Positions 27,675 to 37,243 of a stretch of DNA of 64,000 bases are shown here, one piece after another. The notes below the pieces were generated by a model that was given only the letters and a program-made list of their open reading frames with translations, was not told the DNA's origin and searched no databases. Location of the stretch: contig NZ_CP021378.1 in NCBI RefSeq assembly GCF_002215495.1, positions 2,356,764 through 2,420,763 of the forward strand, given 5' to 3'. The DNA is from Porphyrobacter sp. CACIAM 03H1. GTDB taxonomy: Bacteria > Pseudomonadota > Alphaproteobacteria > Sphingomonadales > Sphingomonadaceae. Position 1 is the first letter of the stretch. Each line of letters opens with the position of its first letter. The position numbers and the translations under genes are program-made.

Positions 27675-28154
27675 CTAGAGCAGCGCCTCGATGTCTCTGG
27701 CGATCGCCGCGGGCGTGTCGGTCGGGCCGTAACGCTTCACCACCTTGCCGTCGCGGCCGATCAGAAACTTGGTGAAGTTCCACTTGATCGAGGTCGAGCC
27801 CATCAGCCCCTTCTTCTCCGACTTCATCCAATCGTAGAGCGGCGAGGCATTGGCGCCGTTGACGTCGATCTTGGCCATCAGCGGGAAGGTGACGCCAAAA
27901 TTGACCTTGCAGAACTCGGCGATCTCGTCGGCATTGCCCGGCTCCTGCGCGCCGAACTGGTTGCAGGGGAAGCCGAGCACCTCGAAGCCGCGGTCCTTGT
28001 AGGTCTGGTAGAGCTTCTCCAGCCCGTCATATTGCGGGGTGAAGCCGCACTTGCTGGCGGTATTGACCACCAGCAGCACTGTGCCGAGCTTGTCCGCGAG
28101 ATCGAGCGTCTCGCCCCGGTTGGTGGTGACGGTGAAATCGGCAATCGTGGTCAT
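27675..28154 (-). CDS. Glutathione peroxidase family protein (cysteine type)
   Basis: A 159-residue thiol peroxidase. The peroxidatic cysteine is in NTASKCGFTPQYDGLEKLY (about residue 36). The FPCNQFGAQEPG block carries the family glutamine and a second cysteine, and KWNFTKFLIGRDGKVVKRY carries the tryptophan-asparagine pair. There is no selenocysteine. Bacterial enzymes of this type usually reduce peroxides with thioredoxin rather than glutathione (family knowledge). The gene lies between a small unknown gene and dnaE on the same strand, with no signal peptide, so it is cytoplasmic. Confidence 0.93.
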   Translation of the reverse strand: MTTIADFTVTTNRGETLDLADKLGTVLLVVNTASKCGFTPQYDGLEKLYQTYKDRGFEVLGFPCNQFGAQEPGNADEIAEFCKVNFGVTFPLMAKIDVNGANASPLYDWMKSEKKGLMGSTSIKWNFTKFLIGRDGKVVKRYGPTDTPAAIARDIEALL

Positions 28155-28173
28155 GCAGCCCCCGCTGGTTGGA

Positions 28174-28461
28174 TCAACCGGGGTCTTGTGCGGGAAAATC
28201 GGGGCGGCTGGCAAGCGCCATCGCTTCCTCGGCGCTGTAGGTGCGGTCGCCGGCCTTCTCGATGACATAGCCGGCACGGTCCTCCTCGGCGAGCAGGGAG
28301 ATGCGGCGGATCATCTCGGCGAAGGTCCCGCGCAGCAGCGGTACGCCTCCGCCGTCGAGCCTGTCGCTCTGGTCGGCGGACACGATCCGCGCGCGGTCGT
28401 CCCAGGCGTGTTCGCCCGAAGGATTGGTTTCGCTGCCGAAAGTGCTGGGGTGGTCTGACAT
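28174..28461 (-). CDS. Small hypothetical protein
   Basis: A 95-residue acidic, soluble protein without signal peptide or membrane span. It starts MSDHPSTFG; an upstream in-frame ATG would add eight residues. The central stretch GTFAEMIRRISLLAEEDRAGYVIEKAGDRTYSAEEAMALA looks like a compact alpha-beta unit. I recognise no family. The position 19 bp upstream of the glutathione peroxidase gene on the same strand suggests cotranscription. Confidence 0.6.
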   Translation of the reverse strand: MSDHPSTFGSETNPSGEHAWDDRARIVSADQSDRLDGGGVPLLRGTFAEMIRRISLLAEEDRAGYVIEKAGDRTYSAEEAMALASRPDFPAQDPG

Positions 28462-28516
28462 TCCTGTGGTCTCCTCTCGCGCCATCCTGCGTTGTGAGGG
28501 ACCTCGGCGACCTATC

Positions 28517-29194
28517 CTAGATCAGCACGCCGTCCTTCAGCCGCACCACGCGATCCATCCGCGCCGCGAGGCGTTCGTTGTGCGTGGCGACCAGCGCGGC
28601 GCTGCCCTCGCCCCGCACAAGCTCGAGGAACTGGGCGAGCACCGCATCCGAGGTATGCTCGTCGAGATTGCCGGTAGGCTCGTCGGCCAGCACCAGGGTC
28701 GGCCGGTTGGCGAGCGCGCGCGCGACCGCGACGCGCTGCTGCTCCCCGCCCGAGAGCTGGCTCGGACGGTGGGTCAGGCGGGCGCCAAGGCCGAGGCTCG
28801 ACAGCAGGCTGTCCGCCCGCGCCTCCGCCTCCGAGCGGGGCGTGCCGAGGATCATCTGCGGCATCACCACGTTCTCGCGCGCGTCGAAATCGGGCAGGAG
28901 ATGGTGGAACTGGTAGACAAAGCCGAGATGCTCGCGCCGAAGCTGCGTGCGCGCATCCCCGGCGAGGTGCTCGGCCTGCTGGCCGGCAATGGTGATCGAA
29001 CCCTCGAACCCGCCCTCGAGCAGCCCGATCGCCTGAAGCATGGTCGACTTGCCCGAACCCGAAGGCCCTAGCAGCGCGACGATCTCGCCCGGCATGATCG
29101 CCAGATCGACCCCGCGCAGCACGTCGATGCGTTGTCCGCCCTGTTCGAAGGAACGTCTCAGGCCCTGAAGGCTGACGATCGGCCCACTATTCAT
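28517..29194 (-). CDS. lolD: Lipoprotein-releasing system ATP-binding protein
   Basis: A 225-residue ABC ATPase. Walker A is GPSGSGKST (about 43-51), the signature is LSGGEQQR, Walker B is [13 protein letters not shown], and a histidine loop ATHNERLA follows. The MacB/LolD-type Q-loop segment [18 protein letters not shown] is typical of LolD. It powers extraction of outer-membrane lipoproteins from the inner membrane together with the LolC/E-type permease encoded immediately upstream. The two genes overlap by eight bases, permease first. Confidence 0.93.
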   Translation of the reverse strand: MNSGPIVSLQGLRRSFEQGGQRIDVLRGVDLAIMPGEIVALLGPSGSGKSTMLQAIGLLEGGFEGSITIAGQQAEHLAGDARTQLRREHLGFVYQFHHLLPDFDARENVVMPQMILGTPRSEAEARADSLLSSLGLGARLTHRPSQLSGGEQQRVAVARALANRPTLVLADEPTGNLDEHTSDAVLAQFLELVRGEGSAALVATHNERLAARMDRVVRLKDGVLI

Positions 29195-30425
29195 AACGCA
29201 GCACCTGCACGGGATCGGTATTGGCCGCCTTGAAGGCCGGGTAGAGCGTGGCGAGGAAGCTCATCGTCAGCGCCAGCATCACGATCCCGAACACCTCCCA
29301 CGGATCGGTGCGCGAGGGCAGCGTGGAGAGGAAGCGCACCTGGGGATCCCAGATCTCCTGTCCGGTGGCGAAGGCGATGAAATCGACGATCGGTTCGCGG
29401 AAGAACAGCACCACCGCGCCGAGCAGAAGGCCCGCCATCGTCCCGATCGCGCCCACCGTGGTGCCGGTGGTGACGAAGATCTTGAGCAGGGACCGCCGCG
29501 TCGCGCCCATCGTGCGCATGATCGCGATGTCGCGGGTCTTGGCGCGCACCAGCATGACGAGGCTCGAGAGGATGTTGAAGGCAGCGACCAGCACCATGAA
29601 GCTGAGCGCGAAGAACATCGCCACGCGCTCGACCTGCAAGGCCTCGAACAGCGCCGAGTTCATCGTCTTCCAGTCGGCGATCACCGCGCGGCCCGTCAGC
29701 CGCTCGGCGACGGGGGCGAGGATCTCGCCGACGCGGTCGGGATCGGTCACGGTGACCTCGATCTGCGCCACCGAATCTCCCATCAGCAGAAGCTGCTGCG
29801 CATCGGCGAGCGGGAGCATCACGAACTTCTCGTCGAAGGTGAAGATGCCGACCTCGAAGATCGCGCCGACCTCGTAGGGCACCTGGCGGATTGTGGTGCC
29901 GAAGGGGGTGGAGCGGCCCGCGGGATTGATGATCGTGATCGTGTCGCCGACACGGATGCCGAGGTTCTGCGCCAGCCGGCTGCCGATCGCGACCTTGCCC
30001 GATCCCCTGCCGAGCGTGCGGATGTCGCCGAGCAGCACCTTCTCGCCCAGCCCGGCGATGTCCTTGTCGGACTGGCCGCGCAGGAAGATCGCCTCGACGT
30101 TGCCGTTGAAGCTCACCAGCAGCGGCTTTTCGATTATCGGCGAGGCTTCGACGACGCCTTCGGTCTTCTCGAGATTGGCGAGCACGCTCTGCCAGTTCTC
30201 CAGCCGGCCGCCATAGGCCTGCACCACGGCATGGCCGTTGAGGCCCGTGATCTTGTCGAGCAGCTCCCCGCGAAAGCCGTTCATCACGCTCATCACCACC
30301 ACCAGCAGCGCGACGGAGAGCGCCACCACGCCCACCGAGATGCCGGCGACAAGCGCGATGAAGGCCTCCCCCTTGCCGGGCCAGAGGTAACGCTTGGCGA
30401 TCATCCATTCGAAGGGGGAGAGCAT
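29187..30425 (-). CDS. Lipoprotein-releasing system permease LolC/LolE
   Basis: A 412-residue FtsX-like permease. The N-terminus [17 protein letters not shown] is family-typical. One transmembrane segment follows at about 22-48 ([21 protein letters not shown]). A large periplasmic domain spans about 50-265, and three more spans lie in the C-terminal third ([51 protein letters not shown]). Only one permease gene is present here. Many alphaproteobacteria have a single LolC/E-type permease that may homodimerise (family knowledge). It diverges from purF across 206 bp. The start at 30425 is preferred over an upstream ATG at 30476 for similarity at the N-terminus. Confidence 0.9.
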   Translation of the reverse strand: MLSPFEWMIAKRYLWPGKGEAFIALVAGISVGVVALSVALLVVVMSVMNGFRGELLDKITGLNGHAVVQAYGGRLENWQSVLANLEKTEGVVEASPIIEKPLLVSFNGNVEAIFLRGQSDKDIAGLGEKVLLGDIRTLGRGSGKVAIGSRLAQNLGIRVGDTITIINPAGRSTPFGTTIRQVPYEVGAIFEVGIFTFDEKFVMLPLADAQQLLLMGDSVAQIEVTVTDPDRVGEILAPVAERLTGRAVIADWKTMNSALFEALQVERVAMFFALSFMVLVAAFNILSSLVMLVRAKTRDIAIMRTMGATRRSLLKIFVTTGTTVGAIGTMAGLLLGAVVLFFREPIVDFIAFATGQEIWDPQVRFLSTLPSRTDPWEVFGIVMLALTMSFLATLYPAFKAANTDPVQVLRYE

Positions 30426-30631
30426 GGGTGCTAGGAGGTGCCCGTTGTTGGCTGAATGCCGCCTGTAGTGCGGCAATGCCGCCCCCGCAATAGCGCCGCC
30501 CGCGACCGCCTGTCACACTTCGGTCGGCAAAAAGGCGGGCACGCGAGACCTGCTTGCCCTTGTAATTGATCCGTCACATCGCCATTGGGGCGGTGCACCG
30601 CAGGGGCCAACTTTCCGGGAATAGTCTGGTG

Positions 30632-32131
30632 ATGCCGACGACACCGCTCAATGTGACCCACCCCTTCCTCGATGCCGATGGCGACAAGCTGCGGGAGGAA
30701 TGCGGAATCTTCGGCGCGATCCGCGCCAACGACGCCGCCGCCACCACCGCGCTCGGGCTCCACGCGCTTCAGCACCGCGGGCAGGAAGCGGCAGGAATCG
30801 TAAGCTTCGACGGGCAGGAATTCTACGCCAGCCGCGGCCTCGGCCATGTCGCCGAGAACTTCTCCTCCTCCGAGGCGATCGCCGCCTTGCCCGGCCACAT
30901 GGCGGCCGGCCACGTGCGCTATTCGACCACCGGTGGCTCGGGCCTCAGGAACGTCCAGCCGCTCTATGCCGATCTCGCCAGCGGCGGCTTCGCCGTGGCG
31001 CACAACGGCAACATCTCGAACGCGATGGCGTTGCGGGCGGACCTCGTCAGCAAGGGCTCGATCTTCCAGTCGACCTCCGACACCGAGGTGATCATCCACC
31101 TCGTCGCAACCTCGCGCTATCCCACCATCGCCGACCGGCTGGTGGACGCGCTGCGGCTGGTCGAGGGCGCCTATGCGCTCATCGTCATGACGCCCGAGGG
31201 CATGATCGCCTGCCGCGACCCGCTCGGCATCCGGCCGCTGGTGATGGGCCGGATGGGCCCCGAGAACGGCGGTGCGATCCTGTTCGCCTCTGAAACCGTC
31301 GCCTTCGACGTCGTCGGTGCCGAGTTGATCCGCGAAGTCGAGCCGGGCGAGCTGGTGCTGGTCGACTTCGCCGGCGAGGTCCGCTCGGTCCGCCCCTTCG
31401 GCAGCCCGGCCCCGCGGCCCTGCATCTTCGAACACGTCTATTTCAGCCGCCCCGATAGCGTCTTCGCCGGCCGCTCGGTCTACGAGGCGCGCAAGGCCAT
31501 CGGCACACAGCTCGCCATCGAGGCGCCGTGCGAGGCCGATCTCGTCGTGCCCGTGCCCGACAGCGGCGTGCCCGCGGCGATCGGCTTTGCCCAGCAATCC
31601 GGCCTGCCGTTCGAGCTCGGCATCATCCGCTCGCACTATGTCGGGCGCACCTTCATCCAGCCGGGCGACGGCGCGCGCCATTCCAGCGTCAAGCGCAAGC
31701 ACAACGCCAACCGCGCGCTCGTCGAGGGCAAGCGGATCGTGCTGATCGACGATTCGATCGTGCGCGGCACCACCAGCCTCAAGATCGTGGAAATGATGCG
31801 CGAGGCGGGCGCCAAGGAAGTGCACTTCCGCGTCGCCAGCCCCCCCACGGCCCATTCCTGCTTCTACGGGGTCGACACGCCCGAACGCTCCAAGCTTCTC
31901 GCCGCGCGCATGGACCTCGAGCCGATGCGGGAGTTCATCAAGGCCGACAGCCTCGCCTTCATCTCGATCGACGGGCTCTACCGCGCGGTCGGCAAGGAGA
32001 AACGCGACAAGGCCTGCCCGCAGTTCTGCGACGCCTGCTTCACGGGCGAATATCCGACCTCGCTCACCGACCTCGCGCTAGCCGAGGCAAAGAGCGCCCA
32101 GCTTCCTTTCGCTGACCCCAAGGCCGCCTGA
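30632..32131 (+). CDS. purF: Amidophosphoribosyltransferase
   Basis: A 499-residue enzyme catalysing the first committed step of purine synthesis, PRPP plus glutamine to 5-phosphoribosylamine. The Ntn glutaminase domain begins at C24 (EECGIFGAI) after a 23-residue propeptide expected to be removed, then ALQHRGQEAAGI and VAHNGNISN. The C-terminal PRTase domain has the PRPP loop VLIDDSIVRGTTS. Cysteines in ACPQFCDACF near the end may belong to an iron-sulfur cluster as in the Bacillus-type enzyme (inference). An SDR gene follows after six bases. A longer upstream frame was rejected because it adds no conserved sequence. Confidence 0.95.
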   Translation: MPTTPLNVTHPFLDADGDKLREECGIFGAIRANDAAATTALGLHALQHRGQEAAGIVSFDGQEFYASRGLGHVAENFSSSEAIAALPGHMAAGHVRYSTTGGSGLRNVQPLYADLASGGFAVAHNGNISNAMALRADLVSKGSIFQSTSDTEVIIHLVATSRYPTIADRLVDALRLVEGAYALIVMTPEGMIACRDPLGIRPLVMGRMGPENGGAILFASETVAFDVVGAELIREVEPGELVLVDFAGEVRSVRPFGSPAPRPCIFEHVYFSRPDSVFAGRSVYEARKAIGTQLAIEAPCEADLVVPVPDSGVPAAIGFAQQSGLPFELGIIRSHYVGRTFIQPGDGARHSSVKRKHNANRALVEGKRIVLIDDSIVRGTTSLKIVEMMREAGAKEVHFRVASPPTAHSCFYGVDTPERSKLLAARMDLEPMREFIKADSLAFISIDGLYRAVGKEKRDKACPQFCDACFTGEYPTSLTDLALAEAKSAQLPFADPKAA

Positions 32132-32137
32132 CACGCC

Positions 32138-32857
32138 ATGACCGATACCACCGCCAAGCCGCTTTCCGGCCAGACCGCGCTCGTCACCGGTGCCAGCCGC
32201 GGCATCGGTGCCGCCACCGCCAAGGCGCTCGCCGCGGCGGGCGCGCACGTCATTCTCGTGGCGCGCAAGGTCAAGGCGCTGGAGGCGGTGGAGGACGAGA
32301 TCCACGGACTTGGCGGCACCTCGACCATCGCGCCGATCGACCTGACCGAGCCCGACGCCGTCACCCGCCTCGCGGGCGCGATCGCGGGGCGCTGGCAGAC
32401 GCTCGACATCATGGTGCTTGCCGCGGCCTACCTGCCCGAACTGACCCCGGCCTCGCAGATGGAGCCCAAGCAGTTCAACCAGGCGCTGCTCACGAATGTC
32501 GTGGCGACCCAGGCACTGATCGCCGGGTTCGACCCGCTGCTTCGCCGTGCGGCGGCGGGGCGGATCATCGGCCTCACCAGCTCGGTCGGCGCCAACCCGC
32601 GGCCCTATTGGGGTGCCTACAGCGCGACCAAAGCCGCCTTCGAGAACCTGCTGGCGACCTACGCCGCCGAGGTCGAGCGCCTCTCGCCCTTGCGCGTCGC
32701 GATCATCGATCCCGGCGCGACCCGCACCGAGATGCGCGCGCGCGCCTATCCGGGCGAGGATCCCGAGACGGTCAAGGCACCCGAGGTTGTGGCCGACCGG
32801 ATCGTGGCGCTCCTCGCGCAAGGCTACGACGGGCTGCACCGCGAACGCATCGGCTGA
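32138..32857 (+). CDS. SDR family oxidoreductase
   Basis: A 239-residue short-chain dehydrogenase. The cofactor loop is VTGASRGIGAATA (about 18-30), and the active site uses S (LTSSVG) with Y-x-x-x-K in YSATK. The usual NNAG is replaced by AAAY (VLAAAYLPEL). Arginine residues after the second strand (VARKVKAL) hint at NADP(H) preference. The substrate is unknown. It follows purF by six bases and is probably cotranscribed, although no functional link to purine synthesis is apparent. Confidence 0.85.
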   Translation: MTDTTAKPLSGQTALVTGASRGIGAATAKALAAAGAHVILVARKVKALEAVEDEIHGLGGTSTIAPIDLTEPDAVTRLAGAIAGRWQTLDIMVLAAAYLPELTPASQMEPKQFNQALLTNVVATQALIAGFDPLLRRAAAGRIIGLTSSVGANPRPYWGAYSATKAAFENLLATYAAEVERLSPLRVAIIDPGATRTEMRARAYPGEDPETVKAPEVVADRIVALLAQGYDGLHRERIG

Positions 32858-32989
32858 CCGGCGCAAGGCAAGGTTGCCGGGCCGTTTACCTTCTTCGCAA
32901 ACCTGCCCTTAAGGCTCGCGGGCGCAAACCTGCGGGCGGACCAATCCGCCCCCGTGAGACCGCAGGCTTCGATTTCAAGGTAGACAGCG

Positions 32990-33337
32990 ATGCCGCTGAA
33001 TTCTGATCCCTATCGCGCCGCCGCGCAGGAAGACCGTTGCAGCCCGCGCACGCGGCTGACGATCCCCGCGACGCTGCGCGCCTCGGGGGGCCGCGCCTTC
33101 CAGAGCGTGGTCCACGACCTGTCGATCTCGGGCTTCTCGGCCGCCTCGATCAACCGCATGCACGAAGGCCAGATGTGCTGGCTGACCCTGCCCGGCCTCG
33201 AATCGCTCCAGGCCGAGGTGGTGTGGTGGGACAACTGCATCGTGGGATGCGCCTTCTCGGAGCTGCTGAGCCCGATCGTGCACGACAACATCCTGCAGCG
33301 TTACAGCAATGTCGGGGTGTACCGGCAGGTGATCTGA
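32990..33337 (+). CDS. PilZ domain protein (probable cyclic-di-GMP receptor)
   Basis: A 115-residue single-domain protein. The c-di-GMP motif is present in split form: basic residues RCSPRTR (about 16-22) for RxxxR, and DLSISGFSAAS for D/NxSxxG. QAEVVWWDNCIVGCAFSE matches the barrel end of PilZ proteins. It probably binds cyclic-di-GMP and acts on a partner, which cannot be named. The gene is isolated, with 132 bp upstream, and converges on the serine hydrolase gene with 24 bp between stops. Those bases hold an imperfect hairpin (GAGGTC / GACCTC). Confidence 0.85.
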   Translation: MPLNSDPYRAAAQEDRCSPRTRLTIPATLRASGGRAFQSVVHDLSISGFSAASINRMHEGQMCWLTLPGLESLQAEVVWWDNCIVGCAFSELLSPIVHDNILQRYSNVGVYRQVI

Positions 33338-33361
33338 GGCGAGGCAGGCGCGCCGCGAGGT

Positions 33362-34585
33362 CTATTTGACCTCGGCGGCGACCTTGCGGCTCAGATCGAG
33401 GAACTGGCCCCGCATCGGGCCGCCGCTCGCCTGTGCCCAGTTGCCGACATAGGCGAAGACCACCTTCTTGTCGGGGAAGATCGTGATCCCCTGCCCGAAG
33501 ATCCCCTGCGCACCATAGGTGCCCTGCGGGTAGGTCCACCACTGGTAGCCATAGCCGAAGCCGCTGTCGCCGAAATCGACCGCGCTGTCCGTCGCCTCGG
33601 CGAACCAGCCCTCGGGCACCGCGCCCTTGCCGCCCTCGAGCGCAAACTGGCCCATGCGGGCATAGTCCGCCAGCGTGATGGACAGACAGCACCCGCCGAT
33701 GTTCCCGCCGCGCGGATCGACCATCCAGAACAGGTCGCCGGCAAAGCCCGCCGGATCGACGATCTTGGCCTTGGCATATTCGGCGAGCGGCTTGCCCACC
33801 GCATTCTCTACCAGCAGGCCGATGAGATTGGTCTCGCCAGTCTTGTAGACCCACTTCGCCCCCGGCTCCGCCTCGCGCGGCAGAGCCTTCATCTGGGCGA
33901 CGATCGCCTCGGGTCCATACTCGACCACGAAGCGGTTCATCTGGGCCACGTCGGACTTGGGATCGGTGTAGTCCTCGTTCCACTTCACCCCGCTCGTCAT
34001 GGTGGCGAGCTGCTTCACCGTCACGCCTTCATAGGCCGACCCGGCAAGGCCCGGGATATACTTCGTCACCGGATCATCGAGGCTGGCGATGTGCCCGTCC
34101 TTCACCGCCGCGCCGAGCAGGGTCGAGGTGAAGCTCTTGGCGACCGAGAAGCTGGTCCAGCGGTCCTTTGGCCCCAGCCCGAGACCATATTCCTCGTGCA
34201 CCACCTTGCCATCGACCAGCACCATCACCCCGGCGGTGCCGGTGGATTTCATCAGCGCGGCGATCTCGGCCTGCAATCCGGCCGAGAGCGCCTTGCCCTT
34301 GGGAAGCGCGCGCGGGGTGGCGGCGGCGGGAACCTCGTGGCCGGCGAACCACTGCTCCATCGCCCGGAACCGTTCGACCCGCTGGGCATCGGTCCAGAAC
34401 AGCACCTGGAGTTCGGCCTGATCGCGCGCAGGAGGCTGGGTCAGCCGTGCGGCGGGTTTTTCGGGATATTGCGGCGGCACTGCCAGCGCCGGCGCCTGCC
34501 GCTCCGCTTGCGCGTGGAGCGGCATGATGCCCCCAAGCGCCAGCGCCCATGCCGCACCCGCCAGGATGCCGTGTTTCAACCCCAT
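33362..34585 (-). CDS. Serine hydrolase, beta-lactamase class C-like family
   Basis: A 407-residue exported protein. A signal peptide (MGLKHGILAGAAWALALGG to LHAQA, about 27 residues) precedes a beta-lactamase/esterase domain (about 95-400). The SxxK nucleophile motif is SVAKS in SFSVAKSFTSTLLG, and a YKTGETN segment takes the place of YxN. Members include esterases, DD-peptidases and class C beta-lactamases. The sequence gives no reason to claim antibiotic hydrolysis. It stands alone, converging with the PilZ gene. The N-terminal 70 residues are rich in Pro and Gln. Confidence 0.87.
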   Translation of the reverse strand: MGLKHGILAGAAWALALGGIMPLHAQAERQAPALAVPPQYPEKPAARLTQPPARDQAELQVLFWTDAQRVERFRAMEQWFAGHEVPAAATPRALPKGKALSAGLQAEIAALMKSTGTAGVMVLVDGKVVHEEYGLGLGPKDRWTSFSVAKSFTSTLLGAAVKDGHIASLDDPVTKYIPGLAGSAYEGVTVKQLATMTSGVKWNEDYTDPKSDVAQMNRFVVEYGPEAIVAQMKALPREAEPGAKWVYKTGETNLIGLLVENAVGKPLAEYAKAKIVDPAGFAGDLFWMVDPRGGNIGGCCLSITLADYARMGQFALEGGKGAVPEGWFAEATDSAVDFGDSGFGYGYQWWTYPQGTYGAQGIFGQGITIFPDKKVVFAYVGNWAQASGGPMRGQFLDLSRKVAAEVK

Positions 34586-34654
34586 GATGTCACCCTCTCG
34601 TCTTGTGTCGTTGCGGGTGCATAGGCCTGCGAAGACCGCCGGAGCAAGCCTTGG

Positions 34655-36046
34655 CTATGCCGATTTGATCGTCCTGAGCGCCGCCAGCGCCCGCTCGCGC
34701 GCGGCCTTGTGGGGGACGATCTTGCGCGGATAGCCTGCGGGCCTGCGGCCGAACTCCTCGGGATCGTGGACGTAGGGTTCGTCGATGCCTTTCAGTTCGG
34801 GCACCCAGGTGCGGATGTAGCGCGCCGCGTCGAACTTCTCCGACTGCGAGAGCGGGGCCATGATCCGGCTGAACATGTTGCTGTCCACCCCCGTACCCGC
34901 CGTCCACTGCCAGTTGGTGGCGTTGGAGGCGTAGTCGGCATCGCAAAGGCAGTCCCAGAACCACTTTTCCCCTTCGCGCCAGTCGATCAGCAGGTGCTTG
35001 ATGAGGAAGCTCGCGGTGATCATCCGCACGCGGTTGTGCATCCACCCGGTCTGCCACAGCTGGCGCATCCCGGCATCGACGATCGGGTAGCCGGTGCGGC
35101 CCTGCTGCCATGCCTTGAGATCGCGCGCAGCGGCTTCGTCGGTGGCCGGATCGCGCCACGGGAAGCGGTCGAAATCCTCGCGGTAGTTCTTCGTGGCATA
35201 GGCGGGGAATTGCAGCACCGCATTGGCGGAATAGTCGCGCCAGATCAGCTCGCCCTCGAAGGTGCGCCAGCCGACAGATGAGCGGTCCTTGAAGCGGTGC
35301 CAGATCTGGATCGGCGAGATCTCGCCGAAATGCAGATGCGGCGAGAGGTGCGAGACCTTGTCGAGGCTCGGCAGGTTCCGCTTGTCGTCGTAGTCGTCGA
35401 CATCGGCTTCCCATGCTTCGAGGCGCCGGTGCGCCGCCGCCTCGCCGACCTCCCAGAAAGCGCGCATTCCGCCGGCCCAGTCGGGCTTGGTGGGGAGCAG
35501 GTTCCACGCGGCGAGATCGTCCGAGGCGGGGCAGCTGGCGGGGGCTTCCAGCTTTTCGGGCGCGGGGAGTTCGGGGCGCGGCGGGAATTCGGCCCGCACG
35601 GCGCGGCTGAAGGGGGTGTAGATCTTGTACTGCCCGCCGGTGCCGGTTGTGATGGAGCCGGGGGGCATAAGGTAATTGCCGTGGTGGAGTTGCAGGTCGA
35701 GGCTCTTGGCAAGCTTGCGCTCGGCATTGAGCCACCAGGGTTCATAATGGCAATTGGCGTGGATGGTGCGCGCGCCGGTTTCGACCGCCAGCCTGGTCAG
35801 CTCAGCCACCGCTTCCCCCCGCCGCAGGATCAGCCTGTTGCCCCTTGCCTCAAGGGACTTTGCCAGGCTCGACAGGGAATGATGCAGCCACCATCGCGAG
35901 GCGCCGCCATAGGCGTGGTGCCTGGGGCTTTCGTCGTCGAGGACAAAGACCGCGATGACGGGGCCAGCCTTGGCGGCGTGGTAGAGCGCGGGGTTATCGG
36001 CAAGGCGCAGGTCGCGGCGCAGCCAGATGATTTGGGTTTGGAGCAT
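34655..36046 (-). CDS. phrB: Deoxyribodipyrimidine photolyase
   Basis: A 463-residue FAD-dependent photolyase/cryptochrome. The N-terminal antenna domain opens TQIIWLRRDLRLADNPAL. The C-terminal FAD domain contains GRTGYPIVDAGMRQLW, GWMHNRVRMITASFLIKHLLIDWR, NWQWTAGTGVDSNMFSRIM and the final PIV/RTWVPEL region. It repairs cyclobutane pyrimidine dimers in light. The class is CPD class I by overall motif match. The start MLQTQIIWL is used. A longer frame would extend into the palindromic repeat at 36064-36158 and is rejected. Confidence 0.93.
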   Translation of the reverse strand: MLQTQIIWLRRDLRLADNPALYHAAKAGPVIAVFVLDDESPRHHAYGGASRWWLHHSLSSLAKSLEARGNRLILRRGEAVAELTRLAVETGARTIHANCHYEPWWLNAERKLAKSLDLQLHHGNYLMPPGSITTGTGGQYKIYTPFSRAVRAEFPPRPELPAPEKLEAPASCPASDDLAAWNLLPTKPDWAGGMRAFWEVGEAAAHRRLEAWEADVDDYDDKRNLPSLDKVSHLSPHLHFGEISPIQIWHRFKDRSSVGWRTFEGELIWRDYSANAVLQFPAYATKNYREDFDRFPWRDPATDEAAARDLKAWQQGRTGYPIVDAGMRQLWQTGWMHNRVRMITASFLIKHLLIDWREGEKWFWDCLCDADYASNATNWQWTAGTGVDSNMFSRIMAPLSQSEKFDAARYIRTWVPELKGIDEPYVHDPEEFGRRPAGYPRKIVPHKAARERALAALRTIKSA

Positions 36047-36063
36047 AAGAAGCTGAATTACTC

Positions 36064-36158
36064 TCGTCATTGCGAGGAGCCGGAGGCGACGAAGCAATCC
36101 ATGACCTCACGGTTCCGCCTTGGATTGCCGCGGCGACTTTGTCGCCTCGCAATGACGA
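36064..36158. repeat. Palindromic intergenic repeat (GTCATTGCGAGG type)
   Basis: A 95-bp element with ends TCGTCATTGCGAGGAGCCGG and GTCGCCTCGCAATGACGA. These are inverted copies, with a second inverted pair GCAATCCA / TGGATTGC inside. The whole can form a long cruciform. It fills almost exactly the space between the photolyase start and the stop codon of the YdjM-like gene. The same kind of element (GTCATTGCGAGG with AAGCAATCCA) is known as a dispersed repeat in many bacteria. Confidence 0.82.
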
Positions 36159-36159
36159 A

Positions 36160-37146
36160 TTAGGGGCTGGGAAGTTCCTCGCATTTCACATCCGGCAGCG
36201 CGACCGAGAACCGGTCCCGCGCGCGCGGATCGTAGAAGCGGGCGTCGTAGAGGATCACCGAGCCGTCCGGCGCACGGGTCGCAAAGGGCGCGCGCGACCA
36301 AAACAGGAAGGCGTCGAGCTGGGAATTTGTGCGGCGGAGGGCGGTGAAGTCGGGCCACGCGCAAGGCGCCTCACCTTGCGCGACTTCGCCGCGAAGGCCT
36401 TCAGTGGGTGTCCAGCGACCAAAGCGATAGACCGGCCCGACGCTGGGAGGCTCCCCGCCAGCGAGCGCCGTGCGGATCGTCTCCCTCTCCCAGAACGCGA
36501 GCGGAACGGGGCTCGCAATCACGGGGGCGTTATGGTGACCATCCGAGAACTGGCGGCCTACCTGATCGCGCGCTGCGTGGGAGATCGCCCCATTCACCCC
36601 GACATAGGCCAGCATCGCCGCTACGCCGAGCTGTCCCGCGCGCGCCCAATTACCACCCGCCTTCTCCCGCCGCCGCGACCACCACACGCTGCCGATCAGC
36701 AGCGCCCACAGCCACGGGTCGATGATGAACAGGGTGTCGCCGTAGAACCATTGCGAGGAAAACGGCTCCAGCAGCCGGATGCCGTAGACGTTGAGCCAGT
36801 CGAAGAAGGGGTGGCTCAGACAGCCGATGAAGGCCATCGCGTAAAGCCACCCGAAGCGCACCGGCAGCCGCGCCTCGGGCCGCGCCCCGCGTTTCGTTTG
36901 CCAGCGGTCCCAGCCCCACAGCAGCCCCGCCAGCATCAGGGGCAGCAGCACCAGCGCGGGCGGGCCGTGGGTGATGCCGCGGCGGAAGGCGAGGTGCTCG
37001 GTGCCCTCGAGCCAGAAGAAGCACGCTGCGTCCACATCCGGCAGGTTCGCGCCGATGACCAGCGCAGGCATGGCGAGCCCCGTGGTGCGCTTCAGCCCCG
37101 CCTGCCCCAGCACCGCGCCGACAAGGCTATGTGTCAGATTGTCCAT
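36160..37146 (-). CDS. Membrane-bound metal-dependent hydrolase, YdjM/DUF457 family
   Basis: A 328-residue inner-membrane protein. The family motifs are NLTHSLVGAVLGQAGL at the N-terminus, NLPDVDA, RRGITHGPP and CLSHPFFDWLNVYG, which together give the His/Asp set that would bind a metal. Several hydrophobic segments follow (about 60-80, 98-112, 140-160, 175-195). The E. coli relative YdjM is a LexA-controlled protein, but no LexA site was recognised here. The C-terminal third is soluble and lacks known motifs. Its TAA abuts the palindromic repeat at 36064-36158. Confidence 0.85.
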   Translation of the reverse strand: MDNLTHSLVGAVLGQAGLKRTTGLAMPALVIGANLPDVDAACFFWLEGTEHLAFRRGITHGPPALVLLPLMLAGLLWGWDRWQTKRGARPEARLPVRFGWLYAMAFIGCLSHPFFDWLNVYGIRLLEPFSSQWFYGDTLFIIDPWLWALLIGSVWWSRRREKAGGNWARAGQLGVAAMLAYVGVNGAISHAARDQVGRQFSDGHHNAPVIASPVPLAFWERETIRTALAGGEPPSVGPVYRFGRWTPTEGLRGEVAQGEAPCAWPDFTALRRTNSQLDAFLFWSRAPFATRAPDGSVILYDARFYDPRARDRFSVALPDVKCEELPSP

Positions 37147-37243
37147 GACTTCGCTGGCTAGCGCGGCGCCTGCAATCTAGCGAGTGGAAATCGGCCCCGC
37201 CCTCGCCTATCGCATCGCCCCAAGACCAAGGGAGAGAACCACG

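Noticed and set aside
33362..34585. Serine hydrolase as an AmpC beta-lactamase
   Set aside because: The SxxK motif is shared with many esterases and DD-peptidases. The YxN and KTG motifs of class C enzymes are not clear, and no regulator is adjacent.
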